Notes under the pieces: generated by a model
Told to the model about the DNA's origin: nothing
Seen by the model: only the letters and a program-made list of their open reading frames with translations
Databases searched by the model: none
Made by a program: the position numbers and the translations under genes
Shown: positions 17,818-27,373 of the stretch, in pieces
How the letters are laid out: each line of letters begins with the position of its first letter
How positions within the stretch are numbered: the first letter of the stretch is position 1
Assembly: GCA_002702655.1 (NCBI GenBank)
Contig: PABB01000005.1
Coordinates: 1-64,000, forward strand
Source of the DNA: Planctomycetaceae bacterium
GTDB lineage: Bacteria > Planctomycetota > Planctomycetia > Pirellulales > Lacipirellulaceae
Length of the DNA: 64,000 bases
Direction: 5' to 3'

Positions 17818-18264
17818 TTATCGGCGGCGACGTTGTGGGACGCTTTCGAACTCGAAATCCTGAGCCGTGTTGCCGCCCTCGGGAACGTCAATGGCGATAG
17901 AGCCGTCGCGATAGCGCATGGGCACGGGCTCTGGCGGCAGCACGGTCGACTCGTCCGCGTCTGGCGGCAGTTCGACCGACGTGATCATGACCTTGTAGGA
18001 GCCCGGTTCGACCCCCGTCCCGCTACTCCAAGTCGGCCCAGCGGCGTAGCGTCCCTGTGCATCCGTCTTGCCGGAGTACAACCGCTGCTCGATTGGCCCC
18101 TCGCCTCGATCAAAGCTGACCGTTGCGTTGACGAGCGGCTGGCCGTCCATGGTGACGGTGCCTTCCAGCGGCGCCAACGAGGGGCCGCTGCAACCGCCAC
18201 AGACAGCAAAGAGAGCGACGAAAATCGGCGAGACGCTGACCCCGGTTGCTACTCGCAGTTTCAT
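17818..18264 (-). CDS. Small secreted lipoprotein-like protein, carboxypeptidase regulatory-like fold
   Basis: A 148-residue protein with an N-terminal hydrophobic signal ending in a Cys (VCGGCSGPS), lipobox-like but not canonical. The remainder resembles the small Ig-like domains common in planctomycetes: LEGTVTMDGQPLVNATVSF, then GKTDAQGRYAAG, then PGSYKVMITSVELP, a CarboxypepD_reg-like beta sandwich. It lies directly downstream of a DUF1559 gene on the same strand (144 bp), a pairing seen often in this phylum; a shared role at the cell surface is inferred, not shown. Confidence 0.72.
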   Translation of the reverse strand: MKLRVATGVSVSPIFVALFAVCGGCSGPSLAPLEGTVTMDGQPLVNATVSFDRGEGPIEQRLYSGKTDAQGRYAAGPTWSSGTGVEPGSYKVMITSVELPPDADESTVLPPEPVPMRYRDGSIAIDVPEGGNTAQDFEFESVPQRRRR

Positions 18265-18407
18265 CGAAGGAGAATGCCTCGGTAGTGATAGTCTTGCAGC
18301 GTGGTCGAAGCACGCAAGGCTGAAGGGCTTGCGGCACACTCGTGCGCAACGAGCGCCCCCCGCCGGCCTCGTGCCGCGTCCAACTCTCGTCACGAGAGCA
18401 AGACACC

Positions 18408-19481
18408 CTAGAACGGCATGTCGAACACCTGCCCGTCAGCGATACTGCTGAGGGCGACGAACGTGTCCATCTCGATTTCAAACGACATGAAATGCACGGA
18501 CCCGTCGCACATGACCACGTTCATACCGCCAGGGTGACCGCTGAACCAGCCCGACATGCAAGCGCGGTTGGACGTGGATCGTCGCAATGCGCTGCACTTA
18601 TCCCAATCCCCCAGGAAGATCTCAGTCAAGTCCAGGTCGCCGTTCTTCCAGGCCTGCGACATGATGTAGTTGCCCCATGACGAGTAGGCCCAGAAGCTCC
18701 GCCGGCGCTCAAATTGGTTCGTCGATTCGCCGGCGAGCAGCGTGTTGCTCGAACCGTCCGTGATGGTGCGATACGATTCTGCGTCCAACAGGCCAAGGTC
18801 GCCGCTCACGGCGCCGCCATTGGGATCGATATAGACGTGCAGCGGGCCCCGCAAGTCTAGCGATGCGTTCGCTCCGCCGACTTCCTCGCCGATATACCAC
18901 GTCGTCCCGCCGTTGATCGCGCTGCCGGCGTTGCCGCGATACGAGGATGTGGCGAAGTTGACCAAATTGCTGGCCCCGCCTCCTCGGCGACCGCCACCGC
19001 CTCCGGCGCCCGTCGTCTTGCCGGCCGCGGGACCGCTGTGCGGATTCTCCAGCACGAACTCGAAATCGGACGGGCAGCGGTACATCTCAATTTCCGTCTC
19101 GCGGAATTGCTGGTACTGGTCCTGCATCACGTCGACATTCGGGTCGTACAGTTGCTTCAGATTGTCGCTCTCGGCGTAGGGCAGGATTTCGATCATCCAG
19201 CCGGTGAATGACTCGGAAATCGACCCCGTCCCGCGTTTGACGCAGCCATGCGGAAACTCTTTTCTGGCATCGTGATGGTTGATGAGCGCCAAACCGATCT
19301 GCTTCAGATTATTGGCGCACTGCATGCGTCGCGCCGCTTCGCGTGCGGCTTGGATCGCCGGCAGCAGCAGCGCCACCAGCACGCCGATGATCGCGATGAC
19401 CACCAGCAACTCCACCAGCGTGAACGCCAAACGACTGTCGGTGCGGCGGAGGCGACGGCCTGGAATGGTCAGTTTCGACAT
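18408..19481 (-). CDS. DUF1559 pseudopilin-like protein
   Basis: A 357-residue protein with a type IV prepilin-like N-terminus ([20 protein letters not shown] at about 18-37, with F-T-L-V-E at the peptidase site) and the DUF1559 continuation [20 protein letters not shown]. The C-terminal H-x9-DG motif is [12 protein letters not shown]. Such proteins are processed by prepilin peptidase and number in the dozens in planctomycete genomes; their function is unknown. A Gly-rich linker ([12 protein letters not shown]) sits near residue 175. The start has no strong ribosome binding site. Confidence 0.92.
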   Translation of the reverse strand: MSKLTIPGRRLRRTDSRLAFTLVELLVVIAIIGVLVALLLPAIQAAREAARRMQCANNLKQIGLALINHHDARKEFPHGCVKRGTGSISESFTGWMIEILPYAESDNLKQLYDPNVDVMQDQYQQFRETEIEMYRCPSDFEFVLENPHSGPAAGKTTGAGGGGGRRGGGASNLVNFATSSYRGNAGSAINGGTTWYIGEEVGGANASLDLRGPLHVYIDPNGGAVSGDLGLLDAESYRTITDGSSNTLLAGESTNQFERRRSFWAYSSWGNYIMSQAWKNGDLDLTEIFLGDWDKCSALRRSTSNRACMSGWFSGHPGGMNVVMCDGSVHFMSFEIEMDTFVALSSIADGQVFDMPF

Positions 19482-19786
19482 GTGACGCAGCTCGCTATGT
19501 GAGAACTATGTGAGAAGGTGTTCGGCAAGCGGGCGCTCGCGACGCGGCGAGCATCGGCTCGGTCTGCGCGCGAGGGCACGGAGAAGTCATCGCCGCCAAA
19601 CCCGTCGGCAATTCCAGCGGGGTCGGCGGTGATGGCGCGACTGCCGTTAAAGCATTGCAACCATCTACCGGGATGGTACGAAAAGACGCGAAGCAAGTCG
19701 ACGCTGCCGACGCCCTGCTACGCAAATTCATCCGGCAATTGCAAGGTGCTGGGCCCGGTTGTCGCCGCTGTCGTGGCCAGCAGCGG
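19482..19786. other. Intergenic region with an 11-nt tandem repeat
   Basis: CTATGTGAGAA occurs twice head to tail at 19495-19505 and 19506-19516, just upstream of the DUF1559 start (reads TTCTCACATAG x2 on its strand). It could be a regulator site. The rest of the interval shows nothing recognisable. Confidence 0.5.
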
Positions 19787-20578
19787 CTACGGCCAGTTGG
19801 GTTCGCGGCCGTCGAGGAATGCGGCAATCCCCTCCTCTGCCGCCGGCGTCGTGTGCGCCGTGGCCGCCAGCGCCGAACCGCTGGTCAGTTGCGTCAGCAA
19901 CTGCTCGGCCATCGTTTCGTTGAGCAGCCGTTTGGTCAGTTGAATCGCCTGCGGCGCCCCCGCGGCACATTGGTCCACCCACTCCATTGCGCGGGCCCAG
20001 GCTTTGTCGGCGGCGACCACTTCGTGGAACACGCCGATGCGGTGCGCCTCGGCCGCGTCGATCGTCTGGGAGGCCAGCAGCAACCGCGCTGCCTGCCCGG
20101 CCCCCAGCCGGAAGCACAACAGCGGCCCGGCCAGACCCGCGACCAGCCCGCGGCGGACGTCGGGCAAACCGAACGTGGCCGTCGACGCGGCCACTGCCAT
20201 GTCGGCCGCCGCAACCAGCGCGGCGCCATGCCCCAGCGCGGGCCCGTTGACCGCGGCGATGACGGGCTTGGTCACCTCCAGCATGCGGACGATTGTCTCG
20301 CGCCACAGCTCCGCGTCCTGGCCCCACTGGGCGTAGGCCTCGGGCGTCTCGCCGCTGGCCTGCACTTCGATCAGGTCGGCCCCTTCGCAAAACGAATCGC
20401 CGCCGCCGGTGAGCACGATCGCCCGGACGCGGCGTTCGCGGTACAGGTCGTCGAGCGCCTCGCCGAACTGCTCCAGCATCGACCGGGTCATCGCGTTGCC
20501 GTAGTCAGGCCGGTTGAGCACAATCGTGCCCGCGGCGCCCACGACTTTCACTTCCACGGCGTCGGATTGCATGAACAT
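19787..20578 (-). CDS. Enoyl-CoA hydratase/isomerase (crotonase) family protein
   Basis: A 263-residue crotonase-fold protein. Oxyanion-hole segments are GGDSFCEGADLIEV (about 62-75) and NGPALGHGAALVAAAD (about 112-127), followed by FGLPDVRRGLVAGL. The two glutamates that act in classical enoyl-CoA hydratase are replaced here, by Ala (GHGAALVA, normally GGxxELA) and Asp (LPDV, normally xPE). The enzyme probably catalyses another crotonase reaction or uses another residue. It lies 170 bp downstream of an AtuA-like gene on the same strand, suggesting acyl-CoA catabolism. A second in-frame ATG lies two codons in. Confidence 0.88.
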   Translation of the reverse strand: MFMQSDAVEVKVVGAAGTIVLNRPDYGNAMTRSMLEQFGEALDDLYRERRVRAIVLTGGGDSFCEGADLIEVQASGETPEAYAQWGQDAELWRETIVRMLEVTKPVIAAVNGPALGHGAALVAAADMAVAASTATFGLPDVRRGLVAGLAGPLLCFRLGAGQAARLLLASQTIDAAEAHRIGVFHEVVAADKAWARAMEWVDQCAAGAPQAIQLTKRLLNETMAEQLLTQLTSGSALAATAHTTPAAEEGIAAFLDGREPNWP

Positions 20579-20586
20579 GGGGAGGA

Positions 20587-20752
20587 AGGGGGTGACTCGT
20601 GATTGGTGATTTGTGATTGGGTGATCAGTGGAAGGGGTGACAACCCCCGCAAACCGTCTCAATGCTCAAGATTCTACCAAATCGATCCAAGTCGCTCGCG
20701 ACATTTGTTTCCCCCACCAGTCACGAATCACGGGTCACCAATCACCTTTCCC
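20587..20752. repeat. GTGATTGGTGATT-type dyad
   Basis: The left arm holds GTGACTCGTGATTGGTGATT and further GTGATT units. The right arm holds CAGTCACGAATCACGGGTCA followed by CCAATCACC. The arms are imperfect reverse complements about 90 bases apart. The element fills the gap between the crotonase and AtuA-like genes. Confidence 0.65.
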
Positions 20753-22065
20753 TATCGCCATTCCTCCGCCGGTCGCGTGTCGATGGCCAGGTCCACCGCG
20801 TCGCGGGGGACCCACGTGGGCCAGATCTTGTAGTCGACCATCACCGTGGGCGAGGAACCAACCAGGTGCAGGTGCGAGTCGTACCGGGCGACAAACGCCA
20901 GGCAGGTGTCAACGATTGCCGCGCACGCTTCTTTGGTCTTGGTGTGACAAGTGACCGACAGCCACCGCGGCGCGTCGCCTGGGTCGCGTTGCGATTGCAA
21001 CCGCTCGACGTCCACCGAGTCGTCGGCGCCTGCCTCGGCGGACAGCGACGCTTCGAGCGCTTCGGTCAGGTTTTCTGGAGCGCGGAAGCCCGTCTCCGTT
21101 CCCACTTCCAAGAGCAAGGCCGCGGTGAAGCCGCTTTGATAGTAGATATCCAGCCGCCAGCGGTCGTTGGCACTCGTCCCCTCGGCGCCAGTCACGGCCA
21201 ACTGCTCCGGCTGAGCCGCGTGGCACCGCACGTCGCTGAGCCGCCCGGCCACGTCCGCGGTGCGAAACCGCCCGTCCTCCTCAGCGGCGGTGCCGATCCA
21301 ACGCTCGAATGTCTTGTCGGCATGTTCGGTTGCCGCGGCTGGTCCGGTCAGCGTAAACGCGCCGTCGGCGGCGAGTTCGGCGACCATCGGTCGCAGCCGG
21401 GCCGGCGTCTTCCGGCCGCCCGAATCCACGGCCGGTTCCATGCCGGCCGGCCACACGGCGCCCTGCGTGGCGGCCACGGCGCCGGCCAGCTTGCCGTAGT
21501 CGTCCCAACTCCAACCGTACTTGCTCACAGCCGCCGCAATGGCGGGCGCGGCCGGGCAGTAGCACCCGGCAACTAGGACCCGCGCCCCCTCGTCCAGCGC
21601 CATCGCAAACGGCCCGGCGCCAATCTCCAGGTCAGCCGCCACGACAGGCGAGCGCAGCTCGCGGAACGGGCGATCGGTTACCGCGTGCCGCAGCGACACG
21701 CCGCTGCTTTCCATGAATTCCAGGATTGGCAGCAGATTGGCGCCGCGGACGGCGCTCAGCGGCACCTGACCGTTGCCCGCTTCGCACATCACGTGGGCCG
21801 CCTGCTCGACGCAGTGCATCGCATTGGCCCAGCCGGCGCTGGCGACGATCGCGGCGTTGTTGTCGAGGAAGAACTCCCGCTGCAGCCCGGCCACCGTTTC
21901 GACGAACCCCGGGGCGAACTCGGGGAATCGGTCGCGCCGCACCGCCGGAGTCCGCCGCGGCCGACGGTAGTCGAGTTGCAGCAAATCGACCTCGGTGCGG
22001 GACAACAATTCACCGATCCCCACCGCGGGGCGATCGACGGCAACGGCTAAACGAATCAAGCGCAT
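20752..22065 (-). CDS. AtuA-like (DUF1446) protein
   Basis: A 437-residue protein resembling the acyclic terpene utilisation AtuA/DUF1446 family. Supporting segments are ASAGWANAMHCVEQAAH (the Gly/Asn-rich loop), EGARVLVAGCYCPAAPAIAA, KYGWSWDDYGKLAGAVAATQ and, later, a long C-terminal domain ending in KIWPTWVPRDAVDLAIDT. AtuA proteins are linked to citronellol/geraniol and leucine-type acyl-CoA breakdown but their reaction is not established. The N-terminal GxGxG of family members is not clear here, so this is a divergent member. It is upstream of the crotonase gene and divergent from rpoD. Confidence 0.65.
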   Translation of the reverse strand: MRLIRLAVAVDRPAVGIGELLSRTEVDLLQLDYRRPRRTPAVRRDRFPEFAPGFVETVAGLQREFFLDNNAAIVASAGWANAMHCVEQAAHVMCEAGNGQVPLSAVRGANLLPILEFMESSGVSLRHAVTDRPFRELRSPVVAADLEIGAGPFAMALDEGARVLVAGCYCPAAPAIAAAVSKYGWSWDDYGKLAGAVAATQGAVWPAGMEPAVDSGGRKTPARLRPMVAELAADGAFTLTGPAAATEHADKTFERWIGTAAEEDGRFRTADVAGRLSDVRCHAAQPEQLAVTGAEGTSANDRWRLDIYYQSGFTAALLLEVGTETGFRAPENLTEALEASLSAEAGADDSVDVERLQSQRDPGDAPRWLSVTCHTKTKEACAAIVDTCLAFVARYDSHLHLVGSSPTVMVDYKIWPTWVPRDAVDLAIDTRPAEEWR

Positions 22066-22448
22066 GAGTTCTGAGTCGGTCGGTGGCCCGACGCCCGCGA
22101 GGCGTGACTTCCCAGGCGCGCGGTCTCATTGGGTTCGTGAACAGCGGGGCGACCTGCGACGCCGCCCCTGCAGGTGACCATATGTCGCGCGTGCTGGCAA
22201 CGCCGCGCGGATCGGCGCCGACGCGCCCCTGTGGCGGAAGGGCATCATCCCGGCCGGCGGAACGTTGACGATTTGCAACCTGGCCCGCCGTGAGCGACGC
22301 CCAGTCGGCCAGAGGATTCTCCGTAAGCGGCTTTTCTGAAACGACTTGCGCTCGCGCGGTCGGCCGGCTGGGGGATCTCGGCATACGCCCTGCGAAAAAG
22401 CCCCTCCGAACGCATCGGACGCCAACACCTTCTTCGGAGACCGCCGCC
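22066..22448. other. Divergent region upstream of rpoD
   Basis: Holds the promoters of the AtuA-like gene and of rpoD. TTGACG at 22265-22270 is a possible -35 for rpoD but no good -10 follows. A frame open from a GTG at 22290 joins rpoD, but that part is Arg/Ser-rich and lacks a ribosome binding site. Confidence 0.4.
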
Positions 22449-23978
22449 GTGTCGCGACAATCTCAATCGGATCAAGCCGCCAAATCTTCTCGCCGCCCGG
22501 CCCAGGACAGCGGTCGCCACGACGCCCACGACGAGCACGACGACCACGAGCACAGCGAGTTCGACGATCACGACTCCGCGGCGATCGACGACCCGGTCCG
22601 TATGTATCTGATGCAGATGGGCGAGATCCCGATGCTCGATCGCAAGAGCGAGGTCACCGCGGCCAAGCGGATCGAGCGCACGCGGCTGTCGTTCCGCCGG
22701 ACGATGCTCTGCAACGACTTCATGCTGCACGCCGCGATTGACTTGCTGCAGAAGGTGGCCGACGGCAACCTGCGGCTCGATCGTACGATCGAAATCTCCG
22801 TGACCAATACGGCCGAAAAGAAGCGGGTGCTGAAGCGCATCGGACCCAACGTAGCCACGGCCCGGCAGTTGCTTGAGCAGAACCGCGAAGACTACCGCAT
22901 CGCCGTGGTCAGCGACGCTCCCCTGCGGGAACGTCGCGCCGCGTGGCGTCGGCTGGTGGTGCGACGTAACAAGGTGGTGCGGCTGGTCGAAGAACTCAAC
23001 CTGCGGATCCAGCGGCTTACGCCGGTCATGGACCAACTGCACGAGATTGAAGACCGGATGACGTTGATCAAGTCGCAGCTGGCCGACCCCGAAAAGCTGC
23101 TCGCACGCGGCGACGAGCACGAGTTGCGGGCCGAGCTGCGGTACCTGATGCGGATCACGCTGGAAGCCCCCGGCACGCTGGCCCGGCTGGTGCATCGCAC
23201 CAAAGTGCGCAAGGCCGCCTACGACGCCGCCAAGCGGGAACTCTCGGCTGCCAACCTGCGACTGGTCGTGTCGATCGCCAAGCGGTACCGCAACCGCGGC
23301 ATGAGCTTTCTCGATCTGATCCAGGAAGGCAACACGGGGCTGATGCGGGCGGTCGACAAATTCGAGCACGCTCGCGGATACAAGTTCAGCACGTACGCCA
23401 CATGGTGGATTCGCCAGGCGATCACCCGGGCGATCGCCGACCAAAGCCGTACGATTCGCCTGCCGGTGCACATGATTGAAACGATGAGCAAGATCCGCTC
23501 GGTCACCAGCGAATTCGTGCAGGAGTTCGGCCGCGAGCCGACGCCCGAGGAGATCGCCGAGATCACCGGCATGCCGCTGGACGACGCTCGCTGCGTGCAC
23601 AAGATGACCCGCCAGCCGCTGTCGCTCGACCAGCCGGTGGGCGACCACGAAGACAACTTCTTCGGCGAGTTCCTGCAGGAAGACCGCGACGACGACCCGC
23701 TGTACGACGCCAACATCGAAGCGCTGAAGCAGCGGCTCGACGAGGTGATGAACGAGCTGACCTACCGCGAGCGGGAAATCCTGCGGCTCCGCTACGGCCT
23801 GGCCGACGGCTACACCTACACGTTGGAGGAAGTTGGCAAGATCTTCAGCGTCACCCGCGAACGCGTCCGCCAAATCGAGTCCAAGGCGGTCCGCAAACTG
23901 CAGAACCCCTACCGCTCGCGGGCCCTGGTCGGCTTCCTGGACGGGGCCGAGGAGCAACTGCCCGCCGACGTGCCGTGA
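22449..23978 (+). CDS. rpoD: Primary-type RNA polymerase sigma factor (RpoD/SigA)
   Basis: A 509-residue sigma-70 factor. A His/Asp-rich N-terminal tail ([19 protein letters not shown]) precedes region 1.2 ([19 protein letters not shown]). A long non-conserved insert follows. Region 2 is [20 protein letters not shown], then [19 protein letters not shown] and [20 protein letters not shown]. Region 3 is [13 protein letters not shown], and region 4.2 is [20 protein letters not shown]. Regions 2.4 and 4.2 are those that read TATAAT and TTGACA, agreeing with the promoters called here. GTG at 22449 has GGAG nine bases upstream. Confidence 0.93.
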   Translation: MSRQSQSDQAAKSSRRPAQDSGRHDAHDEHDDHEHSEFDDHDSAAIDDPVRMYLMQMGEIPMLDRKSEVTAAKRIERTRLSFRRTMLCNDFMLHAAIDLLQKVADGNLRLDRTIEISVTNTAEKKRVLKRIGPNVATARQLLEQNREDYRIAVVSDAPLRERRAAWRRLVVRRNKVVRLVEELNLRIQRLTPVMDQLHEIEDRMTLIKSQLADPEKLLARGDEHELRAELRYLMRITLEAPGTLARLVHRTKVRKAAYDAAKRELSAANLRLVVSIAKRYRNRGMSFLDLIQEGNTGLMRAVDKFEHARGYKFSTYATWWIRQAITRAIADQSRTIRLPVHMIETMSKIRSVTSEFVQEFGREPTPEEIAEITGMPLDDARCVHKMTRQPLSLDQPVGDHEDNFFGEFLQEDRDDDPLYDANIEALKQRLDEVMNELTYREREILRLRYGLADGYTYTLEEVGKIFSVTRERVRQIESKAVRKLQNPYRSRALVGFLDGAEEQLPADVP

Positions 23979-24067
23979 GCAAAGCCGACGGGCTGCCGCG
24001 GGCTCGGGCCGGGGCGGCGTGTGGCGGCGCCAATCGCGGCATTAGGCCACCGGCTGCCCGGCCGCCG

Positions 24068-24101
24068 CGGCGTGACGTGCGCCGCGGCGCACGTCACGCC
24101 G
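24068..24101. terminator. 34-bp perfect palindrome between convergent rpoD and ABC genes
   Basis: Sixteen bases CGGCGTGACGTGCGCC, a GC centre, then the exact reverse complement. It includes the stop codon of the ABC gene (24094-24096). No U-run follows on either strand, so it may be a bidirectional transcription barrier or a repeat rather than a classical terminator. Confidence 0.6.
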
Positions 24102-24903
24102 AATGCCAGATCGGCCAACAACGCCCGCCGGCGCGGTCAAGTCGGTCGATGCTCACGCCGTACAGTTGCTCCAATCGCTTGGCGGCGACCACCTCGGCCG
24201 TCGGCCCCGCGGCGATGATCTTGCCGCCGGCCATCACCAGCGTCGACTCGAAGCTGGGCATGATCTCTTCCACGTGGTGGGTGACCAGCACCAGCGACGG
24301 CGTCGTCGCCGCGGCGGCCACGCTCTCGAGCCAGGCCAGGAACCGTTCGCGCACGCCGGGGTCCATCCCCGCGCACGGCTCGTCGAGCACGATCAACAGC
24401 GGGTCGACCATCCGCGCCCGGGCCACCAGCACCTGCTGCCGCTCGCCCTGCGACAGCACGCCGAACGGCTTCTCGGCCAGCGCGTCGCAATGCATGTCGT
24501 GCAGCAGCGCGCGAGCGGCGGCAAAATCCTCCTCACTCGGCGAAAGCCCCGGCAGCCGCCGCAAACCGAGCATGGCCAACGCGCCGGAGACGACGGTCTC
24601 CAGGGCCGACTCCTCGGGCGGGATCTGCGGCGCCATGTCGGCGGCGACCCAGCCAATCGAGCGGCGTAGCTGCGCGAGGTCAACCAACTCCTCGCCCAAT
24701 CGGCGCACGATGCCGCGGTTGGGCCACACGTAGCCGCCGGCGACCCGCAGCAGCGTCGTCTTGCCGCTGCCGTTGGGGCCCAGAATGGCCCAATGCCGAC
24801 CACGCTGCAGCCGCCAGGTCGCGCGGGACAGGATCTCGACGCCATTGCGAATGACGGTGGCGTCGATCAACTCCACCAGCGGCGGCGCGGCGGTCGAAGA
24901 CAT
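24094..24903 (-). CDS. ABC transporter ATP-binding protein
   Basis: A 269-residue single nucleotide-binding domain. Walker A is GPNGSGKTT (42-50), the Q-loop region is about 84-95, the signature is LSQGERQ (150-156), Walker B is LLIVLDEP (169-176) and the switch His is in LVTHHVEE. The layout (NGVEILSRATWRLQRGRHWA, ending in KRLEQLYGVSIDR) resembles stand-alone ATPases of the ModF/YbbL kind. No permease gene is adjacent, so the partner is unknown. The ATG at 24903 is preferred to an upstream TTG. Confidence 0.9.
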   Translation of the reverse strand: MSSTAAPPLVELIDATVIRNGVEILSRATWRLQRGRHWAILGPNGSGKTTLLRVAGGYVWPNRGIVRRLGEELVDLAQLRRSIGWVAADMAPQIPPEESALETVVSGALAMLGLRRLPGLSPSEEDFAAARALLHDMHCDALAEKPFGVLSQGERQQVLVARARMVDPLLIVLDEPCAGMDPGVRERFLAWLESVAAAATTPSLVLVTHHVEEIMPSFESTLVMAGGKIIAAGPTAEVVAAKRLEQLYGVSIDRLDRAGGRCWPIWHSA

Positions 24904-25065
24904 GGCGGACGACTCGTATGGCAAACTTCAGCGAACTATCGGACCTGATTTTCCTGGCCGGGATGCAGGCACGCAATTGGCGCCGGAGCTTGAAACCCGA
25001 TATTCTGCACGCCGGGCCGAGCGGAATACGGCGAATCAAATTGCTAACACCAGGGAGCATCAACG

Positions 25066-25503
25066 ATGCGACGAGATCACGTTTGTGTGGCAATAGCTCT
25101 GCTGGGCTGCGGATACTTCGTCGGGCGGACCACGGCCGACAATGCGCGGCCGCCGCGGTACACGATCGCCAATTGCGTCACCACGTTCGACGCTGACAAG
25201 GTCGAGCGCACTGGCGCCGGCTACCAGTTCTGGTTCGCCGACAAACAGTTCGCCGATGGCAAGACGTTGAAGCTCAGCGCGGTGCGAGCCAACTCCGCCT
25301 CGCACGCACCGCACGAGCATGAGGAGGACGAGTTCTTCTTCGTGCTGGAGGGCACGGCCGAGTTCCACTTGAACGGCGAAACCGCCACCGGCGGGCCGCT
25401 CACCAGCTTCTACTGCCCCACCGGCAGCACCCACGGCATCCGCAACGCTGGCGACACCGAGCTGAAGTACTTGGTGATTAAGAAATATCCGCCGGGGAAG
25501 TAG
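25066..25503 (+). CDS. Cupin-domain protein, exported
   Basis: A 145-residue protein. A signal or anchor segment (VCVAIALLGCGYFVGRTTA) precedes one cupin barrel. Cupin motif 1 is HAPHEHEEDEFFFVLEG (G(x)5HxHxxxxE-like, metal ligands H-E-H-E), and motif 2 is FYCPTGSTHGIRNAG (PxGxxHxxxN). It is probably a metal-binding periplasmic cupin; substrate unknown. AGGGAG lies seven bases before the ATG. The conserved Cys in the signal (LLGCG) could be a lipidation site. Confidence 0.85.
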   Translation: MRRDHVCVAIALLGCGYFVGRTTADNARPPRYTIANCVTTFDADKVERTGAGYQFWFADKQFADGKTLKLSAVRANSASHAPHEHEEDEFFFVLEGTAEFHLNGETATGGPLTSFYCPTGSTHGIRNAGDTELKYLVIKKYPPGK

Positions 25504-25587
25504 CTTGGCCGCCCCGGCAGTGCGAAACTGCCGCGGCTCGCCGAAGCACAGCTCTTACGGCCGGAGTGGTCGTGCCACGCGGGGCGC

Positions 25588-26637
25588 TCACGCCGACTCG
25601 CGCAGCTCGGCGAAGCACTCGATCTCCAGCCGCACCAGTTCCTCGGCGACCTGGCTGGCCGACTCGGGGCGGCGCAGCGGGTCCTTGGCGAGCAAGCGGT
25701 GCACCAGCGAGGCGACCGGCTTGGGCGTGCCCAACCGCGCCTCGCGAATGCACTCGGGCTTGGCCTCGCGGTGCATGCGGATCAGTTGCTCGGCCGAGCC
25801 GCTGCTGTGCGGCAACCGTCCGGCGAGCATTTCGTACAGCATGACGCCCAGGCTGTAGAGATCGCTGCGGTGATCGGCGGCGATGGCCGAGGAAATCGTC
25901 TCGGGCGCCATGTAGTTCAACGTGCCGAACACGGGCCGAGCCGACCAGTGCCGCGACTCGCCCGGCGTATGCACAAAGCCCAGGTCGACCAGCGTGGCGT
26001 GCCCGTCGGAGCCGACCACCACGTTGGCGGGTTTGACGTCGGCGTGCACCATTCGCGTGGCGGTGTGCAGCGCGTCGAGCGCTTCGGCCACTTGCCGCGC
26101 GATCCACAAGGCCGACGGCAACGCAATCGCGCCATTGCGGCGCAAGATGCCTTCCAGCGAGCTGCCTTCCAGGCGCGGGCTGACCGTGTAGAACGGCGGC
26201 TGCTTCACATTGGCCGCCAGCACGGGCAGCAGGTGCGGGTGCGAGACCTTGCGTCCCACCCACGCGGCGCGGCGCTGCATCTCGATCGCCACGGCGTCGC
26301 GCCACCATTGGTTGCGCAGCACCTTGACCACGTAGCCGGGCGCGGCGCTTTCGCCGGCTTCGACCGGTCGGGCCAGGTACACGCGCGCCAGGTCGCTTTC
26401 GTTGATCAGCTTGGCCAGTTGCCAGGGCCCGATCCGCCCCGCCACATCCTGGCGAGCGGCCGGCGTCAGCCGACTGGTGGATTGAACAGCTTCACCGTCG
26501 TCCTCGTGCGACGATTCGTCCGCAGCCAGCTCATGCTCGTCTTGGGCCGGATCGGTGGAGACGGGTGTTTCGTTGGCCGTGGGCGCAGCGGCGCCGCGGG
26601 CGCTCACGGAACTTTCAACAGTTGCCATGCGTGTCAT
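25588..26637 (-). CDS. Hanks-type Ser/Thr protein kinase with altered catalytic motifs
   Basis: A 349-residue protein: an acidic N-terminal tail of about 65 residues, then a kinase fold. The ATP-binding Lys is K105 (VVKVL). The catalytic loop reads HADVKPANVVV (198-208): Asp and Lys are kept but the HRD arginine is Ala. DFG reads DLG (218-220) and APE is intact (244-246). The glycine-rich loop is lost: LINESDLARVYLAR has none of the GxGxxG glycines. It has no membrane segment or sensor domain. It could be a weak kinase or a signalling pseudokinase. It stands alone between a cupin and a sulfatase gene. Confidence 0.88.
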   Translation of the reverse strand: MTRMATVESSVSARGAAAPTANETPVSTDPAQDEHELAADESSHEDDGEAVQSTSRLTPAARQDVAGRIGPWQLAKLINESDLARVYLARPVEAGESAAPGYVVKVLRNQWWRDAVAIEMQRRAAWVGRKVSHPHLLPVLAANVKQPPFYTVSPRLEGSSLEGILRRNGAIALPSALWIARQVAEALDALHTATRMVHADVKPANVVVGSDGHATLVDLGFVHTPGESRHWSARPVFGTLNYMAPETISSAIAADHRSDLYSLGVMLYEMLAGRLPHSSGSAEQLIRMHREAKPECIREARLGTPKPVASLVHRLLAKDPLRRPESASQVAEELVRLEIECFAELRESA

Positions 26638-27373
26638 TCAAGTCTGCGAGAGTCTGGGTCGGCGGCCGTGCGGCGGGAGCATCGGACCGTCACGCAATGT
26701 CGGGCAGGCGCCGCGGCGCGGGAACGCGCGGGCCTCCACCGGAGCTACATCGACCTCGCCCCCCCCGCGGCTCAACCCGCAAAGCCGGAAAACTCGCAGT
26801 GCGCCCAACCCGATGGAAAACTGGCGAAACCACGCCAACCGTGCCGGCGCGGGAACGCTAGCATCAAGTTTTTGAGGGCCTCGTTGAGGTTGTGAGTACC
26901 GCATCGGCAGCCGTTGAATGTCCGGTGCGCCACGCGGTTTTGCACCTTTGCCTTTTGCACCAAAACGCGTTTCTCGGAGCAAAACTCAAGCACGCTTCAT
27001 GACAACAATTCACGTTACGCGTTGGTTGACATCGACTTACGCCCGACCCCGCCACCCGACAGCGGGGAGTTTTTGCCAGCAGGATCTCACGCTGGCGAGC
27101 AAAACTCGCGACCGCCGCGGCCAAACTCGCCGGCGCAGCGTCCCAAGGCGGGACGCACTTGTGTTCTACGTGATGCCGTGGCCCATTTTCCACGAAAAAC
27201 TCTCCGGGGTGCGTAACCGCGGATTGATGCGGCCGCCGCAGAATCTCGGGTGAGCGGAACGCGGTAGCCTCGGTGGGAGCCTTGTCCGCCCCAACGCTCA
27301 GCTCATCGCGTGGCACGTCAGCGCCACCCGGACGCGACAAGCTGGTTGCCGCGGCTGCTTGCCAAACCAGCCG
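26638..27373. other. Long intergenic stretch without a recognised gene
   Basis: About 735 bases between two genes of the same strand. The open frames here are Cys/Arg/Pro-rich and not protein-like. The part 26880-27180 is lower in GC than its surroundings and repeats GAGCAAAACTC twice (26980-26990 and 27097-27107). No RNA gene, promoter or terminator could be supported. Confidence 0.4.

Noticed and set aside
17539-18285. A 248-codon plus-strand frame
   Set aside because: It is antisense to the lipoprotein-like gene over much of its length, Arg-rich, and has no domain or ribosome binding site.
26864-27340. A 158-codon minus-strand frame in a gene-free stretch
   Set aside because: Composition (Cys/Arg/Pro-rich) and lack of any motif or start signal look like a chance frame in GC-rich DNA.
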